Assembly (NCBI GenBank): GCA_945874855.1
Contig: CAMCIP010000042.1
Location: 1 to 13,409, forward strand
Source of the DNA: Brevundimonas vancanneytii
GTDB lineage: Bacteria > Pseudomonadota > Alphaproteobacteria > Caulobacterales > Caulobacteraceae
Direction: 5' to 3'
DNA length: 13,409 bases
In this document: positions 6,434 through 13,409 of the stretch, piece after piece
Position numbering within the stretch: position 1 is the first letter of the stretch
Layout of the letters: every line of letters starts with the position of its first letter
The notes under the pieces: model-generated
What the model was told of the DNA's origin: nothing
Databases searched by the model: none
What the model saw: the letters and a program-made list of their open reading frames with translations, nothing else
Program-made: the position numbers and the translations under genes

Positions 6434-7723
6434 ATGACGCGGCGCGTCCTCATCCTGGGCGCCGGCGGCTTCATCGGGGCCCAGACGGCGGCGGCCTTTG
6501 ATGCGGCGGGGTGGTGCGTCCGCGCCGCGGCCCGCAACCCCGCGCAGGCGGCCCGCCGCGCGCCCGGATTCGACTGGGTCACCCTCGATTTCGCCGATCC
6601 GGACGCCGACTGGGCCGGCGCGCTCGAAGGGGTCGAGGCGGTGGTCAACTGCGTCGGCGCCCTCCAGGACGGCGCCGACGACAGCCTGGTCGCCGCCCAC
6701 GTGGACGGACCGCGCCGGATGATCGCGGCGATGCAGGCCGCGGGCGTGCGCCGACTGGTGCACCTCTCGGCCGTCGGCGCGGACGACGCCGCCGGGACGG
6801 ACTATGCCCGCACCAAGGCCGGGACCGAGCGGATGATCGTCGCGTCCGGCCTGGACTGGATCATCCTGCGGCCGTCGCTGGTCATCGGACGCGGCGCCTT
6901 CGGTGGCACGGGGTTGATCCGGGCGCTGGCCGCCTTTCCGGGCTTCATCCCGATGGTCGACGGGGACCAGCCCTTCCGGCCGATTTATCTGGAGGATCTG
7001 GCGTCCGCCGTCGTCGCCGCGGTCGACGCCCCGCCGGGCCTGACCGCCGATCTCGGTGGCCCCGAAAGGGTGAGCCAGGCGGAACTGTTGGTGGCTCTTC
7101 GCGCCTGGTTGGGTCTGGCCCCGGCGCCGATCCTGCGGCTGCCTCCAGCCCTGGCCGCCCCGGTACTGGCGGTGGGCGACGTCCTCGGCCATCTGGGCTG
7201 GACCTCGCCGTTGCGGACCACCGCCCTGCGGCAGATGACCCACGACGTCGCCGGGCGGGACGAGCCCTGGCCGACAGCCCTGGGCGCCCCGCCGCGCGGA
7301 TTGCGGGCCGCCCTCCGCCAAGGCCCTGCCTCGGTCCAGGACGTGCACCATGCCCGACTGTGGTTCGTCCGGCCGGTAGCGATCGTGGCCCTGGCCCTGT
7401 TCTGGATCGTCACCGGCCTCGTCACCCTCGGCCCCGGATGGGAGGCCTCGGTCGACGTGCTGCGAAAGGGCGGCTTTGGAGCGTCCTCCCAGGCCATCGC
7501 CGGGGGGGGCGCGATCGTGGATCTGCTGCTGGGCCTGGCGATCCTGAGGCGCAGCTGGACGTCGCGGGCGGCCGTCGGCATGGCGCTGGTCTCGGTCGGC
7601 TATCTGATCGCCGGCACCCTGTCCCTGCCGGAATTCTGGCTGGACCCGCTGGGCCCATGGCTGAAGGTGCTTCCGGGCATCGTCCTCGCCCTCTACGTCG
7701 CGGCGACCGGGGCGCGGCGCTGA
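6434..7723 (+). CDS. SDR/NmrA-like NAD(P)-binding protein fused to DoxX-like membrane domain
   Basis: This 429-residue fusion has an N-terminal Rossmann fold (about 1-290) of the atypical short-chain dehydrogenase type related to complex I subunit NDUFA9. The nucleotide loop is GAGGFIG at 9-15. A YARTK segment at 124-128 gives Tyr124 and Lys128 in the YxxxK position, and the LRPSLVIGRG motif lies at 145-154. The C-terminal part (about 310-429) has four hydrophobic segments (about 313-333, 355-372, 380-396, 407-424), like DoxX-type membrane domains often found fused to such SDRs. Substrate unknown; a membrane-associated redox or quinone-linked role is only inferred. The start lies 7 nt after ssb with no clear ribosome site, suggesting coupling to it. 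The stop overlaps the DUF2269-like gene start by one base. Frameshift unlikely: the frame is clean throughout. Confidence 0.93.
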   Translation: MTRRVLILGAGGFIGAQTAAAFDAAGWCVRAAARNPAQAARRAPGFDWVTLDFADPDADWAGALEGVEAVVNCVGALQDGADDSLVAAHVDGPRRMIAAMQAAGVRRLVHLSAVGADDAAGTDYARTKAGTERMIVASGLDWIILRPSLVIGRGAFGGTGLIRALAAFPGFIPMVDGDQPFRPIYLEDLASAVVAAVDAPPGLTADLGGPERVSQAELLVALRAWLGLAPAPILRLPPALAAPVLAVGDVLGHLGWTSPLRTTALRQMTHDVAGRDEPWPTALGAPPRGLRAALRQGPASVQDVHHARLWFVRPVAIVALALFWIVTGLVTLGPGWEASVDVLRKGGFGASSQAIAGGGAIVDLLLGLAILRRSWTSRAAVGMALVSVGYLIAGTLSLPEFWLDPLGPWLKVLPGIVLALYVAATGARR

Positions 7724-8190
7724 TGGACCTCTACATCCTCACCCGTATGGTCCACATCCTGTCCGGCGCGGTGCTGTTCGGGACAGGCATGGGCATCGCC
7801 TTCTTCATGGTCTGGGCCAACCGGTCGCGGGATCCGCGCACCATCGCCGCCGTGGCCGGGATCGTGGTCGTGGCCGATGGCCTGTTCACCGCCGCCGCCG
7901 TGGTGATCCAGCCCCTCAGCGGCCTGCTGTTGATCCACCTTCAGGGTTATGGCCTGACCGAGCCCTGGCTGCTGTGGGCCTATGGGCTCTATGCCCTGAT
8001 CGGCCTCTGCTGGCTTCCGGTGGTCTGGATCCAGCTGCGTCTGCGCCGTCTGGCCCGGACCGCAGCCGAGGCGGGCGGGCTCCTCACGGCCGAGTATGAC
8101 CGCCTGTACCGCCTCTGGTTCATCCTGGGCTTCCCCGCCTTCGCGGGCGTGCTGGGCATCTACTGGCTGATGATCGCCAAGCCGGGATGA
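7723..8190 (+). CDS. DUF2269-like integral membrane protein
   Basis: This 155-residue protein has four predicted membrane segments (about 7-30, 41-63, 83-104, 131-152). The N-terminal motif VHILSGAVLFGTGMG (about 10-24), with a histidine inside the first helix, and the closing LWFILGFPAFAGVLGIYWLM (131-150) resemble the DUF2269 family, whose function is not known. The ATG overlaps the stop of the SDR/DoxX gene in the arrangement TGATGG, so the two are almost certainly co-translated. DUF2269 proteins are commonly found beside SDR/DoxX proteins, which suggests one membrane system; the partner idea is inferred. A larger reading frame in the same phase runs upstream through the SDR gene, but it is only the shadow of that gene, so this start is the sensible one. 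Last gene of the ssb block. Confidence 0.88.
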   Translation: MDLYILTRMVHILSGAVLFGTGMGIAFFMVWANRSRDPRTIAAVAGIVVVADGLFTAAAVVIQPLSGLLLIHLQGYGLTEPWLLWAYGLYALIGLCWLPVVWIQLRLRRLARTAAEAGGLLTAEYDRLYRLWFILGFPAFAGVLGIYWLMIAKPG

Positions 8191-8220
8191 GGCGTCGAAA
8201 CCGTCGGTCACGCATGTTGA

Positions 8221-8238
8221 CGGGCGCACTTGCGCCCG
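8221..8238. repeat. Perfect inverted repeat upstream of the EamA gene
   Basis: CGGGCGC and GCGCCCG form a 7-bp stem with a 4-nt ACTT loop, 30 nt after the DUF2269-like stop. It follows a TTGACGG (8217-8223) that looks like a -35 element. It could be a weak terminator of the ssb block or an operator for the permease; no T-tract follows. Confidence 0.45.
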
Positions 8239-8256
8239 GCGTGCCATAGCCGGGAC

Positions 8257-9171
8257 GTGCCCCCTCCCAAGCCGTCGTCCCCCATCACCCACCGCCTCAG
8301 CGGACTGGAGATCGCCGCCCTGATCGCGGTGGTCATCATCTGGGGCGTGAAGAATGCGGCGGCCAAGGTGGCGACCGAGCATCTGCCGCCCCTGCTGACC
8401 GGAGCCCTGCGTTTCGCCATGGCAGGCCTGTGCCTGATCCCCTTCCTGCGGCCGCCGTTCCCCGACCGGAAAAGCCTGCTGGTGATCGTGATCCTGGGCG
8501 GGCCGATCCACTACGGCCTGATCTATCTGGGCTTCGGCGTCGCCAATGACGTCAGCCCGGCCTCGGTCGCGGCGCAACTGTGGATTCCGTTCACAGCCCT
8601 GTTCGCCTTTCTGCTGCTCGGCGAGCGGTTGTCGCGCGTCGCTCTGGCGGGACTCGCGCTGGCCTTCGCCGGTGTGGCCTGGATGGCGGCCGATCCCCAT
8701 GCGCTGGAGGACTGGAAGGCCATTCTTCTGGTCGCCGCGGCCAGTGCGGCCTGGGGCCTGACCACGGTAGTCGCCCGACGTACGACGTCCATCCCGCCGA
8801 TGAAGATGCAGGCCCTGCTGGCCTTCACCGCCCTGCCGACGCTCGCGGGCGCGTCAGTCCTCTGGGAGCGGGACCAGGTCGCGGCCATGACGACCGCCAC
8901 GCCCCTGATCTGGGCCTGCGTGGCCTGGGGCGGGCTGGTCTCCTCGGTGGTGGCGACCAGCCTGCTGTTCTGGCTGGTGCAGCGTCGCGAGGCCGGGCGC
9001 GTGACCCCCTATCTGCTGGCCACGCCCGTGGTCTCCATGCTGATCGGGGCCCTGTTCCTGGGGGATGTGCTGACCGGCCAGATCCTGACCGGCGCCGCCC
9101 TGACCATCGCCGGCGTCGGCGTCGTGGCCCTGGCCGAGCGCGGCCTGAGGGCGGGGGCCGCCAAAGCCTGA
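8257..9171 (+). CDS. EamA/DMT-superfamily permease
   Basis: This 304-residue inner-membrane protein has two tandem five-helix EamA repeats, ten membrane segments in all. Repeat one covers about 17-145 (IAALIAVVIIWGVKNAAAKV, then LLLGERLSRVALAGLALAFA). Repeat two covers about 153-295 (ILLVAAASAAWGLTTVVARR, then ALFLGDVLTGQILTGAALTI). Each repeat ends with the family's L-G-(E/D) plus glycine-rich helix motif. DMT members mostly export amino acids, metabolites or drugs; the substrate cannot be read here. I place the start at GTG 8257 because the membrane domain begins soon after; an upstream in-frame TTG at 8230 lies inside the inverted repeat. No ribosome site is visible, so the message may be leaderless. 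It reads with the ssb block but is 66 nt away. Confidence 0.9.
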   Translation: MPPPKPSSPITHRLSGLEIAALIAVVIIWGVKNAAAKVATEHLPPLLTGALRFAMAGLCLIPFLRPPFPDRKSLLVIVILGGPIHYGLIYLGFGVANDVSPASVAAQLWIPFTALFAFLLLGERLSRVALAGLALAFAGVAWMAADPHALEDWKAILLVAAASAAWGLTTVVARRTTSIPPMKMQALLAFTALPTLAGASVLWERDQVAAMTTATPLIWACVAWGGLVSSVVATSLLFWLVQRREAGRVTPYLLATPVVSMLIGALFLGDVLTGQILTGAALTIAGVGVVALAERGLRAGAAKA

Positions 9172-9180
9172 CGCTTTTTT
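9163..9180 (+). terminator. Terminator-like hairpin with T-run after the EamA gene
   Basis: AAAGC and GCTTT form a 5-bp stem around CTGAC, spanning the TGA stop and running into six T residues (9175-9180). A second inverted repeat, GCGGCC and GGCCGC, lies just upstream at 9140-9161. This is the only T-run of this kind I noticed beside a hairpin here. The stem is short, so efficiency is uncertain. Confidence 0.5.
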
Positions 9181-9257
9181 GTCAGCCCGCATCCACGGCC
9201 GTCATCAGCGGCGACTAGGGGTCGGACCGTGCATCATCACCTGATCGGGAGCCGACC

Positions 9258-10247
9258 ATGACCCTGTCCCTCCACCGACTTCTGCTGGCCTTCGCCACCC
9301 TCATCGCGGCTGGATTCCTGGCCGCAGGTGTCAGGGCTCAAGTGACCGAGCGTCCCGTCACCGGATTTCCGCACGCCGTCGTCTATGCCCTGCCGGGCGA
9401 CCAACCCCGGCCCGTCGTCGTCATCCTGGCCGGGGCTGACGGCGGCGATCAGGGCGGCCGCCGGTTCGGTCCGATCCTCGCCGAAATGGGGTATGCGGCG
9501 GTCAGCCTGCCCTACTATTCGCCGGACTGGGGGCAGTTCGGACCGCCGCCGCAGTTCCCGGACCTGCCCGGAAGCTTCATCGACATCCGGGTGGATCAGA
9601 TCGGTGACCTGCGCGACGCCCTGCGCGGCCTGGACGGGGTGGACGTGGAGCGGTTCGGCCTGTTCGGCGGGTCCAAGGGGTCCGAGTTCGCCCTGATCGC
9701 CGCCAGCCGTTATGACTGGATCGACGCCGTGGTCGCCTATACGCCGACCGATCTGGTCTGGGAGGGCTGGGGCCTGGAGATGATCGAGGCCGAGGGGACC
9801 CGATCCTCCTTCTCCTTCGGCGGACAGGCCTTGCCCTTCATGCCCTATCGCGGCTTCGTCGATGGCCTGCTGGCCGGCCCCGGCGTAGCGGACCTCCGCG
9901 CCATCCATGAGAACGGCCGCGCCGACCATCCCGACCGCGAGGCCGCCGCGCGGATCCCGGTCGAGGCCTATCCGGGGGCCCTGATGCTGATCGCGGGGGA
10001 ACGTGACGCGCAGTGGAACTCGGCGCGTCAGGCCCGCAATGTGGTCGCTGCGCGCGCGGCCGCCGGCTTGCCGACCGAGGCGCTGATCTATCCGGACGCC
10101 GGCCACGACCTGATCGGCGGCGACGGCGACCTGCGCGAAGACCCCCGTAGTGGCGGCACGCCCCAGGCCAACGCAGAGGCCCGTCTGGACGCCTGGCCCC
10201 GGGTTATGGCCTTCCTGGATCGGACCTTGCGCCCCGGTTCGACCTGA
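9258..10247 (+). CDS. Exported alpha/beta hydrolase, BAAT-C/dienelactone hydrolase type
   Basis: This 329-residue protein has a Sec signal peptide (about 1-27, cleavage after VRA before QVTERP), so it acts in the periplasm or outside. The mature part has a full alpha/beta-hydrolase layout. The nucleophile elbow GLFGGSKGSE gives Ser139. Asp250 lies in LIAGERDAQW and His283 in YPDAGHDLI, which together form a complete triad. The elbow with Lys after Ser, and the following AVVAYTPTDLVWEGW, are typical of the C-terminal domain shared by acyl-CoA thioesterases and bile acid-CoA amino acid N-acyltransferases (BAAT-C). As an exported enzyme it more likely hydrolyses an ester or lactone; the substrate is unknown. 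GGGAG at 9247-9251 lies 6 nt before the ATG. The stop is 7 nt from the converging sodC stop. Confidence 0.92.
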   Translation: MTLSLHRLLLAFATLIAAGFLAAGVRAQVTERPVTGFPHAVVYALPGDQPRPVVVILAGADGGDQGGRRFGPILAEMGYAAVSLPYYSPDWGQFGPPPQFPDLPGSFIDIRVDQIGDLRDALRGLDGVDVERFGLFGGSKGSEFALIAASRYDWIDAVVAYTPTDLVWEGWGLEMIEAEGTRSSFSFGGQALPFMPYRGFVDGLLAGPGVADLRAIHENGRADHPDREAAARIPVEAYPGALMLIAGERDAQWNSARQARNVVAARAAAGLPTEALIYPDAGHDLIGGDGDLREDPRSGGTPQANAEARLDAWPRVMAFLDRTLRPGST

Positions 10248-10254
10248 CGCGACC

Positions 10255-10812
10255 TCAGTCGGCGCCGACCTGTTCGAACACCCCGCAGGCGATGCGGTCG
10301 CCCGAGCCGCCGATCGGCTGGCTGCGGTGGTCGTCGGCCCGGGCATGGACCAGGAAGGCCAGGCCGTCGGCGTCCATCAGGTCCTGACCGGGTGCGGCGA
10401 TGCCCGCGCCCGACATATAGACCTCGGCCCGGGCCGTGCCGTCCGCGTGGGCCCAGACGTTCTGCAGGTCGCCCAGCTCGGGCCCGCCGTCCATGTTCAG
10501 CAGGCCATGCGCCCGGCCGGTGGTCGGATGGTCGACGTGCGACCCGGCCGAGGTGAAGCCGGGGCCTTCGCAGGTGCCGATCTCGTGCAGATGCACGCCG
10601 TGCCATCCGGCCGGCCAGTCGCGGCCTTCCACGCGGAACAGCAGACCCAGAGGTCCCCGGTACATGGTGACCAGACCCGCGTCGGCGCCGGCCGCCGTCC
10701 GCAGGGCGGCGGTCGCCACCGCATCCTGCGGCCCGCCCTCGACCGGAGTCTGGGCCGCGGCGCAGCCGGCGGCGAGCACGGCGGCGAGGGTGATCGGGAT
10801 CAGTCGCGTCAT
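10255..10812 (-). CDS. sodC: Cu/Zn superoxide dismutase, exported
   Basis: This 185-residue enzyme converts superoxide to oxygen and hydrogen peroxide in the periplasm. An export signal (about 1-20) contains LAAGC at 13-17, so it may be a lipoprotein or be cleaved after AAA. Copper ligands His74 and His76 (HGVHLHE), bridging His92 (AGSHVD) and His156 (LVHARADD) are present. So are zinc ligands His102 (AHGLLN) and Asp115 (LGDLQN), Cys81 and Cys176 for the conserved disulfide, and Arg173 in GDRIACG. The third zinc His, expected just before LGD, is Glu112 here, so zinc binding may be altered. AGGAG lies 9 nt before the ATG. The gene is divergent from gyrA and converges on the hydrolase. The family assignment is very secure; full activity is likely but untested because of Glu112. 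Confidence 0.95.
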   Translation of the reverse strand: MTRLIPITLAAVLAAGCAAAQTPVEGGPQDAVATAALRTAAGADAGLVTMYRGPLGLLFRVEGRDWPAGWHGVHLHEIGTCEGPGFTSAGSHVDHPTTGRAHGLLNMDGGPELGDLQNVWAHADGTARAEVYMSGAGIAAPGQDLMDADGLAFLVHARADDHRSQPIGGSGDRIACGVFEQVGAD

Positions 10813-10847
10813 GGGAAATCTCTCCTACAGGGGGCAGGTCGCCGCTT

Positions 10848-10876
10848 TTGCCTCACGCGACCCTGACTGCTAGAAA
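10848..10876 (+). promoter_or_regulatory. gyrA promoter
   Basis: TTGCCT at 10848-10853 and TAGAAA at 10871-10876 are separated by 17 nt. In Caulobacter style they read TTGCCTC-N14-GCTAGAAA; the -10 matches 7 of 8 bases of GCTANAWC. Transcription would begin near 10883, giving a leader of about 44 nt. It lies in the divergent sodC-gyrA gap. Confidence 0.6.
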
Positions 10877-10926
10877 ACAACGCAGCGGATCACGTTCCGA
10901 TTCCGGCCATCAGAAGCCTCAATTCC

Positions 10927-13409
<2,483 letters not shown>

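Noticed and set aside
6263..7351. Minus-strand frames opposite ssb and the SDR/DoxX gene, and similar long frames at 2164-3462, 7693-8700 and 9237-10346
   Set aside because: These are codon-bias shadows with low-complexity Arg/Gly/Ala-rich translations; each lies opposite a gene with clear family motifs.
6511..7722. Upstream extension of the DUF2269-like frame through the SDR gene
   Set aside because: The extension is out of phase with the SDR protein and gives an Arg/Pro/Gly-rich sequence; the ATG at 7723 gives the expected size and N-terminus.
10258..10280. Palindromes GTCGGCGCCGAC and TGTTCGAACA at the 3' end of sodC
   Set aside because: They lie inside or at the end of the coding sequence, have no loop for a hairpin and no T-run; short GC palindromes are expected by chance here.

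Overview
The window is GC-rich, densely coding and strongly third-position GC biased. Flagellins of about 270 residues, FlaG, a FlaEY-like protein, an alphaproteobacterial type of LexA box (GAAC-N7-GAAC) and an alphaproteobacterial GyrA all point to a member of the Caulobacteraceae, most likely Brevundimonas or a close relative. This is judged from protein motifs and gene content; no database was searched.

Layout. (1) Flagellar block, 1-4676: the C-terminal end of one flagellin, a terminator-like hairpin, flaG, a complete 277-residue flagellin with a possible sigma54 promoter, a candidate 44-codon gene on the minus strand, and a 904-residue cysteine-free FlaEY-like protein that ends in a hairpin. 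(2) Envelope pair, 4743-5860: a one-TM, six-cysteine protein and a translationally coupled lipoprotein, neither of known function. (3) ssb block, 5865-8190: a LexA box overlapping a housekeeping-type promoter, then ssb, an SDR/DoxX-like membrane protein and a DUF2269-like membrane protein, packed as one probable operon. (4) 8257-9171: an EamA/DMT permease followed by a T-rich terminator-like hairpin. (5) 9258-10812: an exported alpha/beta hydrolase of the BAAT-C/dienelactone hydrolase type, converging on a minus-strand Cu/Zn superoxide dismutase (sodC). (6) 10848-13409: the gyrA promoter and gyrA, cut by the window end.

How they fit together. The first third supplies filament subunits and accessory or regulatory proteins of flagellin assembly. 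The ssb block looks damage-inducible, because the LexA box lies on its promoter. The rest is mainly envelope and stress housekeeping plus DNA gyrase. I see no tRNA, rRNA, CRISPR array, insertion sequence, prophage or attachment site, and no gene-free stretch longer than 300 bases.

Most worth a second look: the SOS box on ssb and the membrane redox-like genes behind it; the GyrA quinolone pocket, where both residues that normally hold the drug (E. coli Ser83 and Asp87) are Leu and Met; a SodC in which one zinc ligand position is Glu; the propeller plus hook-IN-like architecture of the FlaEY-like protein; the six-cysteine protein with an internal repeat; and the possible microprotein between the flagellin and flaEY.
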